DNA from: Candidatus Kapaibacterium sp.
GTDB lineage: Bacteria > Bacteroidota > Ignavibacteria > Kapaibacteriales > Kapaibacteriaceae
NCBI GenBank assembly: GCA_018883125.1
Contig: VEQR01000017.1
Location: 1-49,340, forward strand
Direction of reading: 5' to 3'
DNA: 49,340 nucleotides
Shown: positions 35,842 through 44,563 of the stretch, in pieces
Position numbering within the stretch: the stretch's first letter is position 1
Layout of the letters: each line of letters opens with the position of its first letter
The notes under the pieces: generated by a model
What the model saw: the letters and a program-made list of their open reading frames with translations, nothing else
What the model was told of the DNA's origin: nothing
Databases searched by the model: none
Position numbers and translations under genes: made by a program

Positions 35842-37053
35842 ATGGGTTCAATGTTCGACTGGTTTTCTGCCGTTGCCGGCACGACGTCATCGTGGTACGC
35901 CATGCTCTGGTGGCTATCGGCTTCGGCCTTTGGAGTGTGCTGCGTGCTGCTGTCCATCAGCATCTTCAACCTTCTGCGGTTTGCCCGGCTGCCGCGGGTT
36001 GAGAATACGGGCGACGTGACGCAGACATCGGTCGCTGTTCTTATTCCTGCCCGGAACGAAGAGCGCTGCATCGAAGCCTGCGTGCGTTCAGCATGCACGC
36101 AGACGCATCGCAACCTCGAAGTGATTGTCCTCAACGATGCCTCCACGGACTCCACAGGCGCTATACTGGAGCGTTTGACGAAGCAGTTCGCCAACCTGCA
36201 CGTGATCAACGGGAGCCCCCTTCCCGAGGGATGGGTCGGCAAGTCGTGGGCATGCCATCAACTGTCACAGGCAACCTCTGCCGATGTACTGCTGTTTACC
36301 GATGCCGACACGGTTCATCAACCGGATACAGTCGTACGATCAATCGCCTTTCTTCGGCGTAATGATCTGGCAATGTTCTCGATGGTTCCCTACCAGGTGC
36401 TGTCCTCGTTCGGGGAACATGCGGTGATTCCGATGGTGCATGTGTTGTACTTCTCCTATCTGCCGAATAGTCTCATCATGAGTAATCCGCGCGTGTCGCT
36501 TTCAGCTGCCAACGGACAGTTCATGTGCTTTACAAGGAGAGGCTATGAGACCATTGGCGGACACACCGCCGTCTGGAACTCACTTGTCGAAGATGTCTTT
36601 CTTGCCCGTGCGGTAAAAGCATCGGGCCAGCGCATTGCCTTGGTCGACGGCACGGATGCTGTGTCCTGTCACATGTACACGGGCGCAGCGGAGGTCACAC
36701 GAGGCTTTTCCAAGAACATGTTCCCGGCCACACAGTACAACCTTCCGGTGACGCTGCTATTTCTCGGTCATCTGTTGCACACCTACGTGCTGCCCGTTGG
36801 CGCACTCATCGCCGCATATCGCTGGTCAGACACCACAATGATGCTCACATCGTCATTTGCGCTTCTGGCCGCCGGTATGATTCGTCTCATGATCGGCGGA
36901 CGCTTTCGCATGCCGCTCTGGCATGCCGTCATTCAACCTGTCACCGCACTCTGGACCATCATGATCGGTATCAACTCCATTCGATGGGCATATTCATCGC
37001 AGGGGTCTCAGTGGAAGGGGCGAAGTTACGCGCGCAAAGGACCTGGCACATGA
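35842..37053 (+). CDS. Membrane GT2 glycosyltransferase (CrtQ/CruC/HpnB-like)
   Basis: 403 residues: an N-terminal helix (about 17-45), a cytoplasmic GT-A domain, and two to three C-terminal helices (about 300-385). GT2 motifs: VAVLIPARNEERCIEACVRS, VLNDASTDSTG, LFTDADTVHQPD (DxD) and the acceptor-site segment LVEDVFLARAVKASG (EDxxLA). The tail WKGRSYARK matches the WKGR-Y end of CrtQ/CruC-type carotenoid glucosyltransferases. It probably transfers a sugar to a hydroxylated or carboxylated isoprenoid. The divergent CrtC-like gene supports a carotenoid acceptor. The start at 35842 is favoured by frame, with an in-frame ATG at 35851. It overlaps the next gene by 4 bases. Confidence 0.82.
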   Translation: MGSMFDWFSAVAGTTSSWYAMLWWLSASAFGVCCVLLSISIFNLLRFARLPRVENTGDVTQTSVAVLIPARNEERCIEACVRSACTQTHRNLEVIVLNDASTDSTGAILERLTKQFANLHVINGSPLPEGWVGKSWACHQLSQATSADVLLFTDADTVHQPDTVVRSIAFLRRNDLAMFSMVPYQVLSSFGEHAVIPMVHVLYFSYLPNSLIMSNPRVSLSAANGQFMCFTRRGYETIGGHTAVWNSLVEDVFLARAVKASGQRIALVDGTDAVSCHMYTGAAEVTRGFSKNMFPATQYNLPVTLLFLGHLLHTYVLPVGALIAAYRWSDTTMMLTSSFALLAAGMIRLMIGGRFRMPLWHAVIQPVTALWTIMIGINSIRWAYSSQGSQWKGRSYARKGPGT

Positions 37054-37460
37054 ATCAACGTCCCCGCAATGACCGATGGATGGACCTTCTCTTGCTGCGC
37101 ATGCGGGAGCCCGTAGATGCGGTGGACAGGCCCTACTACACGACCGGTTCCATTGTGACCGCCGCCATGATCCGAGTGGCACTGCTTGGGCTTATCTGCA
37201 TTGCCCTTGCACAGGTTGCAGATGCGACAATTGTCTGGTGGACGGCCATGCTGAGCCTGTGGGGACTGGGGATCTACCCGGCGTGGCTTCAGCATCAGGC
37301 CTTTCATGAAACTGTCGAACGGATCACAGTTGGTACACTCTGCGGAGCATGCCGGTACTTCAACGAAACGAACCAGCTGTGCACGATCATGGACGTCCAT
37401 GTAACGTCCGAGGAGCCCCCTTGCGAAGGTGAGGGCTGGGAACCGCTGGAGAACGCCTGA
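37050..37460 (+). CDS. Small two-span membrane protein with a four-cysteine motif
   Basis: 136 residues from the ATG at 37050, which overlaps the glycosyltransferase stop as ATGA. Two hydrophobic helices (about 35-55 and 60-80) are followed by a soluble tail with Cys98, Cys101, Cys111 and Cys125 (CGACRYF, then QLCTIMDVHV, then PPCEGEGWEP). The CxxC-x9-C-x13-C spacing suggests a bound metal such as zinc or iron. No family recognised. Translational coupling to the glycosyltransferase suggests a partner role in the same membrane pathway. It converges on the GWxTD gene with 2 bases between stops. Confidence 0.65.
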   Translation: MNQRPRNDRWMDLLLLRMREPVDAVDRPYYTTGSIVTAAMIRVALLGLICIALAQVADATIVWWTAMLSLWGLGIYPAWLQHQAFHETVERITVGTLCGACRYFNETNQLCTIMDVHVTSEEPPCEGEGWEPLENA

Positions 37461-37462
37461 TG

Positions 37463-38830
37463 CTAGCGTGTATCGGTGATCGTCTTCAGTCGGTACACAC
37501 CGTCGGTACTGACCTCGAACTCATAGGTCTTGCGAACACCGCTGCGATAGGTCCATGTCTCGACGGATGCTCCCGAGCGTGAGAGTTTCTTGTCGATCTT
37601 GGTTGGCCGACCAAAAAGAATGTACACCTTCCCGCGATCGGTAAACACACCATCGGGCTCGATCACCGACGAGAACGCGATCGACGCATGATCAACGCGA
37701 GTGTAGTACTCGGCCAAGCGCTCGTTGTAGGCCGTTACCGGCGTTGGGTCCATGCGGCGCCACCACGACATTAGGCGTTCCCGATTCTGCACATCTGATC
37801 CCTCTTTGAGCGAATCAAGTTGATCTTCCGGACAGACGTAGACGAGAGCGTCAATGGCATAGCGGAGTGTGCGTAATGACTGTGGTATGAACTCCCATTG
37901 CACTTGGAACGGAAACTCGATGGTATCCTTTCCCCCTTTCCGGACGATACGCACGAGGTAGTTACCGGGGACCAACTGAGGCGCGTCGATCGGAATCATG
38001 ACCATTGGCATACCTGAACCTGGCGTCTGCTCCAGTACCAGTTGAGCTGCGCGATTGGATTCAAACTGCCCTCGGATGGTGACGTCTGCGCGTGAGCGAA
38101 CCGTGCCGGAGTAATCGGCATCGATCCACCAACGGATGTCCTTCGGACCATACGGCATCTGTCGAATGGTGTAGTCGTACGTGGCACCGCCGGAGTCGGC
38201 CGTGATGAAGACCGCCGTGCAGGTCTTACTACCAAAAGGCACCGTTCGGTTGAAGACAAGGGGCTCAATGGTCCAAGAAGCCCCTTGCTTGCGCTCGAGT
38301 CCAATGAATCCCGTTGCCTTCAGGGTCTTCGATCGTGGTGTGAAGGATATCGGCGACAATGTGACGGAGCGCTTATTTGCATCACGCTGTGAAAGCGTCT
38401 CAAGGATCACACGATATGTTCCGGGAGCAAGGCCAACTCGGCAACTGCCGTGGTGCATAGCAGCACGATCAATCGATTCCTCATAGGAATTCACGTAGGC
38501 CGTGTCCTTGAATCGCACACGCGAGCGGATCACTCCGATCGAGTCACGAACCTCTACACTGAGTGTGAACTCCGCAGAGTAGTTCCCTGCATTGTTCAAC
38601 ATGTCGGTAACTCGGGTAAAGGTCAGTGCATCATGGGCAACCCGAAAGCTCACGAAGAGATCGGCCGAGTCCATCGATGCACGCGGCACCATCATAACGT
38701 CGGCGTAAAGTCGCTCCCCGGCTTCGCCTGCCAGAGCCTTTTGAACCCGATTGCCCGCCTGTGCCATCAGCGTAATGCATGATGCGGCAAAGGTCAGGAC
38801 GGCAGCGATGATCATGCGTTGAATCATCAA
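37463..38830 (-). CDS. GWxTD-domain exported protein
   Basis: 455 residues with a signal peptide (about 1-24, AAVLTFAASCITLMAQA). The N-terminal two-thirds is beta-rich. The C-terminal GWxTD-type domain (about 330-455) shows MSWWRRMDPTPVTAYNE, LAEYYTRVDHASIAF, then DGVFTDRGKVYILFGRPTKI and VETWTYRSG. GWxTD proteins are widespread in Acidobacteria and the FCB group; their function is not established. It overlaps ruvX by 4 bases, so it is probably cotranscribed with ruvX and the histidine kinase. An alternative start is one codon in, at 38827. Confidence 0.85.
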   Translation of the reverse strand: MMIQRMIIAAVLTFAASCITLMAQAGNRVQKALAGEAGERLYADVMMVPRASMDSADLFVSFRVAHDALTFTRVTDMLNNAGNYSAEFTLSVEVRDSIGVIRSRVRFKDTAYVNSYEESIDRAAMHHGSCRVGLAPGTYRVILETLSQRDANKRSVTLSPISFTPRSKTLKATGFIGLERKQGASWTIEPLVFNRTVPFGSKTCTAVFITADSGGATYDYTIRQMPYGPKDIRWWIDADYSGTVRSRADVTIRGQFESNRAAQLVLEQTPGSGMPMVMIPIDAPQLVPGNYLVRIVRKGGKDTIEFPFQVQWEFIPQSLRTLRYAIDALVYVCPEDQLDSLKEGSDVQNRERLMSWWRRMDPTPVTAYNERLAEYYTRVDHASIAFSSVIEPDGVFTDRGKVYILFGRPTKIDKKLSRSGASVETWTYRSGVRKTYEFEVSTDGVYRLKTITDTR

Positions 38831-39294
38831 TGTTCGCTCAATGGTTGTGACGATCGAAGTTCTTCGAGCACGCCGTCGAGGATCACGGCAGCGGCAAACT
38901 GATCCTTGACGCCACGCTGCTGACGTTGTTTCTTCTTCATCCCCGAGCGGATCATCCGCTGCCGAGCTTCCTGAGTTGAGAATGCCTCGTCGACCTCGAA
39001 GACCGGGATCGACACATGCTCTCGAACGCTGCTGATAAACGTCAATGCGGCCTCAATGATCGGTGTGCTACGGTCGTCGTGAAGACGCGGCACGCCGATG
39101 AGCAGTGCCTCGGTGCGCTCGGTTGTGATCCGGCGATGAAGCTCATCCAGCACCTGAGGCGTGTTGTCGATGACGGGGCGCGTAGAAACGATGATATGGA
39201 GTTCATCACAAACGGCAACGCCGATGCGCTTGAGACCAAAATCCAGCGCCATGAGTCGTTTGCCGCGGAGAGATTGTCGTTCATCCGACGTCAC
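38827..39294 (-). CDS. ruvX: RuvX/YqgF-family nuclease
   Basis: 155 residues. RNase H-like fold with MALDFGLKRIGVAV (catalytic Asp18), LLIGVPRLHDD, FEVDEAFSTQEA (acidic residues) and KDQFAAAVILDGVL (C-terminal Asp). Family members process 16S rRNA 3' ends and/or resolve branched DNA; the choice cannot be made from sequence. It overlaps both neighbours by 4 bases. Confidence 0.9.
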   Translation of the reverse strand: MTSDERQSLRGKRLMALDFGLKRIGVAVCDELHIIVSTRPVIDNTPQVLDELHRRITTERTEALLIGVPRLHDDRSTPIIEAALTFISSVREHVSIPVFEVDEAFSTQEARQRMIRSGMKKKQRQQRGVKDQFAAAVILDGVLEELRSSQPLSEH

Positions 39295-41606
39295 GAGACC
39301 TGCTCCGCCGCTAATGAACGGATCTTGTCCTTCGGCTCCATGCCGTGTGGAATGCGGAAGACGACCTGCGTGCCCCGTCCGGGTTCGCTTGTCACGCGGA
39401 TCGTTCCACCATGAAGCTTCGTCACGTGGTGCATGATCATTGTTCCAATTCCATGGCCAGACCCATCATTGGATGTGCTGAAGTATGGCTTCATCATATT
39501 GGCCATTGTCTCGGGATCCATGCCCACACCGGTATCACTGACGGAAATAAAAACGTTGGACCGATCAAACCAGGTTGAGATCTCTACCGTACCTGGCTGA
39601 TTCCGAAGAGCTTTGATCGCATTCTCTACCGCATTGCGGACGGCACGCGAAAGCTTCATCCGGTCAGCCTGCATGAGCGTACCACGGAGCTTCATGGAAA
39701 ACGTCACATGCGGGAACATTGCCGGATCGAATTCATGCCGCACCTCAGTGCAAAGCTCGGCACTGTGAACCGTTGTGCGCTGAAAGACATCCGAGCGCGC
39801 AACACCAAGCAGGTCGCGAACACGATCGATCAGCACACCAACCTGGAACAGGATGCGACGGCGGCGTTCATCATCACCCGTACCGTCCACGCCGCGAAAC
39901 TGTTCGGCATTCAATCGGATCGTTGAGAGGTTCGTCTGCATGTCGTGAGCAAGCTGCGCCCAGTTCACGAGACGCCGCTGCTCAAGCGTTTCCGTAATGT
40001 CGATGCCCGAGAACAACATGCCGCGCGATGACCCCAAGGTACCGAGGATGGGCGTTGAGCTTATCATGTACTCCTTTGTCTCGTCGGCTCGAGACATTGT
40101 GATACGATCTGTATGTGATTCTCGCGAATGACGGACCCTGTCAATGAACTGCCGCAACTGCTCGAGTCCCGGCTGTGACATATACGATTCGAACATTCGC
40201 CCCATCGGAACATCGGTCGTGATGCGGAGCAACGAAGCCGCACGATCGTTCACCCGAACAAGCCGACCGTTCACATCGATGAAGACTACAATTCCGGCTC
40301 CGGGCGTATCGATGATCGCCTCAAGAAACCGACGCTGGCGCCTGTAGACAAAGAAGAGAGCACCGAGACTTATCACGAAAAGTGCCGGGATCACCGTCCG
40401 CAACAGTGCATCCCAGGATCGCGACACAAACCAGAGCGGCTGATTGATCTTCTGCAAAGAAATTGAGAACGACGGTGAACGTATCAGCAGTTCATTATCT
40501 GCACCTCGGAGTTCAGCACGTTCCGGTACAGCGGTAGAGAGCGTATTCCGTGCGAGTATCTCGCCCGTAGATCGCACCAGGGCAATTCCACCAGAGAAGA
40601 TCGCAACAATGGTGTCTCCGAATGCTCGAAGCATCCTCGGTGAACCGTAGTCACCGGGGATCACGGTTCCGGCAGGCATTCGTTCGAGGGATAAGGCAAG
40701 GGGCATGCAGACGATCTCTGGACGTCCACTGCGCGTGGTCAACACGGCAAGCATCCGTGCGCCATCCCGCTGAAACGCCGTCACACGTGATTCGTCAACG
40801 GTCAGTGAGCGCGTCAGAACAGATTCGTTGTCGAGGTCAAGCACGGTAAGGACGCAGCCACTGGCTTCAGCCAGAGAGGAATACAGGATCACGCTCGAGC
40901 CAACCTGTTCCATGCGCGAAACCTCGGCCATGGGAACCATGTGAGAGCTTACAATGCGCATTGTCGAGTCTGTGCGCGCAAGAAAGGCAACCGGACCTAG
41001 CCGATACGCGAAGACAACTCCCTGGCCACGATGTGAGGAAACAAATCCGGCGGCGAAGACTCCCTGCTCAATGAGCTGTGAGGTAAAGCTAATCCGAACA
41101 GCATGAATCATGTCGTAGCTGGCATCCTCTGCTGTGCCGGTAACAGCATACAAGGCATCGCCAACCAGCACGAGTGCTCTGGTGCCATTCTCACTGACTT
41201 CCATCCGCACGGCTACGTGCCCCGCTGTGCCCTGTACTCTGCTCAGCCGAACATCGTCGACAATGGTTTTAGTACCATCTGCGGTGAGCAGTCGCAACAG
41301 GATGTCGGCATCACGACGATGCACGACGAGTATGCCGACATGGAAGAATGCCGCATCGAGGACGTTCAGCGTCTGTGCGCATTCGACGAATGTCCGTTGC
41401 TTGGCATCGAACACCGCCAACGTCGACGATGATGCATCCCACGCCGGACGAGGATAAATGATCAGACGTCGAGACGTATCACTCGGTGAATCAACGCGGC
41501 GGCCCTGCCATGTTCCACCCACAACATATCGCAGCGGTTCGCCAGCATCGGCACGCAGCTCAAGCGTACCGATGATCAGGAGCAGAACTGCGACGAACAA
41601 TCTCAT
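39291..41606 (-). CDS. Sensor histidine kinase with periplasmic propeller-like domain and PAS
   Basis: 771 residues. An N-terminal signal segment (1-19) and a long extracytoplasmic region (about 20-405) of repeated strands resemble a beta-propeller. One transmembrane helix (about 408-428, VIPALFVISLGALFFVY) follows, then a PAS domain (about 435-540; GAGIVVFIDVNGRLVRVND) and the H-box WAQLAHDMQTNLSTIR (His near 554). The HATPase domain has NAVENAIKAL (N-box), SDTGVGMDPETM (G1), GHGIGTMIMHHV (G2) and GRGTQVVFRIP. No response regulator lies next to it. It overlaps ispF and ruvX by 4 bases each. The ligand is unknown. Confidence 0.88.
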   Translation of the reverse strand: MRLFVAVLLLIIGTLELRADAGEPLRYVVGGTWQGRRVDSPSDTSRRLIIYPRPAWDASSSTLAVFDAKQRTFVECAQTLNVLDAAFFHVGILVVHRRDADILLRLLTADGTKTIVDDVRLSRVQGTAGHVAVRMEVSENGTRALVLVGDALYAVTGTAEDASYDMIHAVRISFTSQLIEQGVFAAGFVSSHRGQGVVFAYRLGPVAFLARTDSTMRIVSSHMVPMAEVSRMEQVGSSVILYSSLAEASGCVLTVLDLDNESVLTRSLTVDESRVTAFQRDGARMLAVLTTRSGRPEIVCMPLALSLERMPAGTVIPGDYGSPRMLRAFGDTIVAIFSGGIALVRSTGEILARNTLSTAVPERAELRGADNELLIRSPSFSISLQKINQPLWFVSRSWDALLRTVIPALFVISLGALFFVYRRQRRFLEAIIDTPGAGIVVFIDVNGRLVRVNDRAASLLRITTDVPMGRMFESYMSQPGLEQLRQFIDRVRHSRESHTDRITMSRADETKEYMISSTPILGTLGSSRGMLFSGIDITETLEQRRLVNWAQLAHDMQTNLSTIRLNAEQFRGVDGTGDDERRRRILFQVGVLIDRVRDLLGVARSDVFQRTTVHSAELCTEVRHEFDPAMFPHVTFSMKLRGTLMQADRMKLSRAVRNAVENAIKALRNQPGTVEISTWFDRSNVFISVSDTGVGMDPETMANMMKPYFSTSNDGSGHGIGTMIMHHVTKLHGGTIRVTSEPGRGTQVVFRIPHGMEPKDKIRSLAAEQVS

Positions 41607-42073
41607 ACACTCTGCACTTCACAGATGACAAAGGCGTGAACGCCTTCCTTGCGTCCAACGTATCCCATGCGTTCGCTGGTGGTGGCTTTCACGGCAACGC
41701 GTTCCATTGGCAGTCCGCAGAGCTGCGCAATGTTCTCGCGCATCTGCTGCTTATAGGGCAGGATCTTCGGTGACTCCAGCACAAGCGTGCAATCAACGTT
41801 CACGATGCGGCAATCGGATGATCGCACAAGCTGCACAGCATGTTCAACGAACTGGTTGCTGGCAGCCCCCTTCCACCGTGGATCTGTGTCGGGGAAATGC
41901 TCTCCGATATCGCCCAGGGCGAGCGCTCCGAGAAGTGCATCGACCAGGGCGTGAAAGACCACGTCGCCGTCGCTGTGCGCAACGGTCCCATGCGGTGACG
42001 GAATGTCAACGCCCCCAAGGATAAGGGGGCGTCCGGGCTCGAGACGATGAACGTCAAATCCAAAACCTACCAT
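41603..42073 (-). CDS. ispF: 2-C-methyl-D-erythritol 2,4-cyclodiphosphate synthase
   Basis: IspF closes the cyclic diphosphate in the MEP isoprenoid pathway. From the ATG at 42073 it is 156 residues, the usual length; the frame is open upstream to 42184, inside the divergent xseA. Motifs: GFGFDVHRL (Asp7 and His9, metal ligands), GGVDIPSPHGTVAHSDGDVV, ALGDIGEHFPDTD, and KATTSERMGYVGRKEGV. An 8-bp inverted repeat (42009-42016 with 42025-42032) lies within its early codons. It shares an isoprenoid theme with the CrtC-like and glycosyltransferase genes 5 to 7 kb to the left. Its stop overlaps the kinase start. Confidence 0.95.
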   Translation of the reverse strand: MVGFGFDVHRLEPGRPLILGGVDIPSPHGTVAHSDGDVVFHALVDALLGALALGDIGEHFPDTDPRWKGAASNQFVEHAVQLVRSSDCRIVNVDCTLVLESPKILPYKQQMRENIAQLCGLPMERVAVKATTSERMGYVGRKEGVHAFVICEVQSV

Positions 42074-42116
42074 GGCGCAATTTACGGTCTGCGGCGAATG
42101 TCGATCTTTGCCGAAC

Positions 42117-43367
42117 ATGAATGAGCAACCAGTCAGCGTTTCCGAACTAACCCATGCCATCAAGGGGCTCCTTGAAGTTGGCATCGGTGAGGTTGTTGTG
42201 GTGGGTGAAATCTCGAACTATAAGCACCACAGTTCCGGACATCGCTACTTTACGCTGAAGGATGCCGACGCCCAGATCCCGGGTGTCATGTGGAAATCCA
42301 GAACGCTGAGATTCACCCCGCAGGATGGCATGCGGGTTGTGGTCCACGGACGCCTGAGTGTATTTGCACCTCAGGGCAAGTATCAGATCGACTGCACCCT
42401 CATGGAGCCCGAAGGCATAGGAGATCTGCACAAGGCCTTTGAACAGCTCAAGGAAAAGCTCCGGGCCCTCGGATATTTTGATCCTGCCCGCAAGCGCCCC
42501 CTACCTCGTCCTATTCGTCGTGTCGGAATCGCTACCTCACCCACCGGAGCGGTGATTCGGGACATGCTCACCACCATTGGCCGACGCTTCCCGGCGCTCG
42601 AGGTGGTGTTCCGTCCGACTATTGTGCAAGGGGGCGAGCAAGCCTCACGGGATATCTCCAATGCCATCGCAGAGCTTAACCGGCAGGACGTGGACGTGAT
42701 CATCGTTGGTCGCGGCGGTGGATCCCTCGAAGACCTCTGGTGCTTCAATACCGAAACGGTTGCCAATGCGATTCTCAATAGCGGTGTTCCGGTCATCTCT
42801 GCGGTCGGTCATGAAACCGACGTAACGATCTCGGATTTTGTGGCCGACGTGCGTGCTCCAACTCCCACGGCAGCAGCCGAGCTGGTCACACCGATCACGG
42901 CCGACGATCTCCTTCGCGGCATCGATGCTCTGCGTGAGAGAATGATCTCGGACATCAGTGGTACAATTTTGAACCTTCAGCAGATTGCCAATTCGTTTAC
43001 GGATGGGCGCGCAGCACGACGTTTGACAGAGCGGATCAACATGCGGTCGCAGAGAATCGACGACCAGACAACGCGACTCTCTCGGACAATACTTCAGAGT
43101 ATCAATATGCGCCGACTCCGCATCGACCATACAGCGGCATTGCTCGTGAGCCTTCATCCGCTCTCGCCACTGCAGCGGGGATACGCGGTGATCGCACGCA
43201 ACGGCATGGTGATCAACGCAAGTGATCCGATCGATCCGGGCGATGAGATCGAGATCCGACGTCAGCACGATGTGCTTGCTGCAACGGTTCAGAGTGTTCA
43301 TCAACGTGAATCAACAACGGGAACATCCCATGGCAACGACCAAGGACACAAAGCAGAAACCACTTGA
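42117..43367 (+). CDS. xseA: Exodeoxyribonuclease VII large subunit
   Basis: XseA is the catalytic subunit of an ATP-independent single-strand exonuclease used in mismatch repair and recombination. From the ATG at 42117 it is 416 residues. The OB-fold runs about 5-105 (SVSELTHAIKGLLEVGIGEV, GEISNYKHHSSGHRYFTLKD). The catalytic domain has GIATSPTGAVIRDM, VIIVGRGGGSLEDLW and SAVGHETDVTISDFVAD, and a coiled-coil C-terminus precedes LSPLQRGYAVI. The frame opens at 42072, where it would overlap the divergent ispF start. Its end overlaps xseB by 38 bases. Confidence 0.94.
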   Translation: MNEQPVSVSELTHAIKGLLEVGIGEVVVVGEISNYKHHSSGHRYFTLKDADAQIPGVMWKSRTLRFTPQDGMRVVVHGRLSVFAPQGKYQIDCTLMEPEGIGDLHKAFEQLKEKLRALGYFDPARKRPLPRPIRRVGIATSPTGAVIRDMLTTIGRRFPALEVVFRPTIVQGGEQASRDISNAIAELNRQDVDVIIVGRGGGSLEDLWCFNTETVANAILNSGVPVISAVGHETDVTISDFVADVRAPTPTAAAELVTPITADDLLRGIDALRERMISDISGTILNLQQIANSFTDGRAARRLTERINMRSQRIDDQTTRLSRTILQSINMRRLRIDHTAALLVSLHPLSPLQRGYAVIARNGMVINASDPIDPGDEIEIRRQHDVLAATVQSVHQRESTTGTSHGNDQGHKAETT

Positions 43368-43542
43368 GGAACAGCTCAAGCGTCTCGAAGAGATCGCCAC
43401 GCTTCTTGATCGAGGGGAAGCCCCGATCGATGAACAATTACGCTTATACGAAGAAGGGATGCAGCTGGCCGAATCTTGCCGCGCCTATCTGGAAAACGCC
43501 GAACTCAAGGTTCGAACGCTTGCTGGGGACGACATCGCATAG
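43330..43542 (+). CDS. xseB: Exodeoxyribonuclease VII small subunit
   Basis: 70 residues from the ATG at 43330: a helical hairpin typical of XseB (EEQLKRLEEIATLLDRGEAP, then YEEGMQLAESCRAYLENAEL). Several XseB copies bind each XseA. The frame could begin at 43222, but that segment is xseA read in another frame and lacks XseB similarity. The 38-base overlap with xseA indicates coupled translation. Confidence 0.92.
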   Translation: MATTKDTKQKPLEEQLKRLEEIATLLDRGEAPIDEQLRLYEEGMQLAESCRAYLENAELKVRTLAGDDIA

Positions 43543-43585
43543 CCCGTAGTGAATGCGATGTCCGCAGGTATTGCACCGAGGGATG

Positions 43586-44563
43586 TCACTCCTCGCGAGC
43601 CGGACGCATCATGAGCATCCGGACGGATTCTTCGGCATCGGCTTGGCCAAGCAGAATCTTCGACACACGTTCCGTGATCGGAAGTTCAACACCCACAGCA
43701 GAGGCAAGTTCGAGCGCGGCCTGCGTAGTTGGCACACCCTCGGCAACGGCCGACATCGTGGCAAGGATCTGATCTAACGTCTCTCCACGTCCGATGCGCT
43801 CTCCAACAGCCCGATTACGAGAGTGCCTCGACGTACACGTCACAAAGAGATCGCCAAGCCCGGCCAGTCCAAAGAACGTCTGTGTATCTGCACCGAGGGC
43901 TACACCAAGACGCGTGATCTCCGCGAGTCCGCGCGTGATCAATGCCGCCTTGGTATTGTCTCCCATTCCAAGTCCGTCAACAATTCCCGCAGCGATCGCG
44001 ATGACGTTTTTCAGCGCTCCGCCGATCTCCACGCCAACAACATCGTCGCTGGCATACACGCGAAAGGTTGGGGTCATAAGGATCGACTGGACCTGGCCCA
44101 CGACGTGCTTGTCGCGTCCAGCACACACAACCGTTGTTGGCATGCCACTGATAACCTCCTCGGCATGGCTCGGTCCGGAGAGCACCACATAGGATCTCAT
44201 GGAGGGGGCTACATGCTGCAGCACTTCCGAGACGCGCAGGTGGGTTCCGCGCTCGATCCCCTTGGCAAGGTTGACGACGATCGACCCATTGACAACATCA
44301 CTGGTCACCGTCGAGCGAACGAACTGCGTCGGCGTGGCATTGATGATGACATCACAGCCAATGAGGTCTTCCTTGATAACCGTTGCACTCACCGCATCGG
44401 ACAGCAGCGCACCGGGAAGGAACCGACTGTTTCGTCGGTGAGCATTGATCTCGTCAACAACCTCCTGCTCTCGCGCCCATATCAGTACCGACGGACAGTT
44501 CCCGGCGGCCACGTGCGCAATTGCCGTGCCCCAGGCTCCGGCACCAAGAATCCCAACCTTCAT
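43586..44563 (-). CDS. gpsA: Glycerol-3-phosphate dehydrogenase [NAD(P)+]
   Basis: GpsA reduces dihydroxyacetone phosphate to sn-glycerol-3-phosphate for phospholipid synthesis. The 325-residue protein has the nucleotide-binding GAGAWGTAIAHV at the N-terminus, NLAKGIERGTHLRVSEV, VLSGPSHAEEV, a GGALKNVIAIAAGIVDGLG catalytic-lysine segment, and NTKAALITRGLAEITRL. It overlaps plsY by 4 bases and supplies the acyl acceptor used by PlsY. Confidence 0.96.
   Translation of the reverse strand: MKVGILGAGAWGTAIAHVAAGNCPSVLIWAREQEVVDEINAHRRNSRFLPGALLSDAVSATVIKEDLIGCDVIINATPTQFVRSTVTSDVVNGSIVVNLAKGIERGTHLRVSEVLQHVAPSMRSYVVLSGPSHAEEVISGMPTTVVCAGRDKHVVGQVQSILMTPTFRVYASDDVVGVEIGGALKNVIAIAAGIVDGLGMGDNTKAALITRGLAEITRLGVALGADTQTFFGLAGLGDLFVTCTSRHSRNRAVGERIGRGETLDQILATMSAVAEGVPTTQAALELASAVGVELPITERVSKILLGQADAEESVRMLMMRPAREE

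Noticed and set aside
42009-42032. 8-bp inverted repeat in early ispF codons as a regulatory hairpin
   Set aside because: It is made of two adjacent G5C-type words within a conserved coding stretch (GRPLILGGVDI); chance pairing of the abundant word is a simpler explanation.
32373-42073. A novel defence or biosynthetic island across 32-42 kb
   Set aside because: Every gene there belongs to a recognised chromosomal family with normal spacing, and no integrase, tRNA-end repeat or compositional break is visible.
43222-43329. Longer start for xseB
   Set aside because: The extra residues are xseA read out of frame; XseB similarity and normal length begin at the ATG at 43330.
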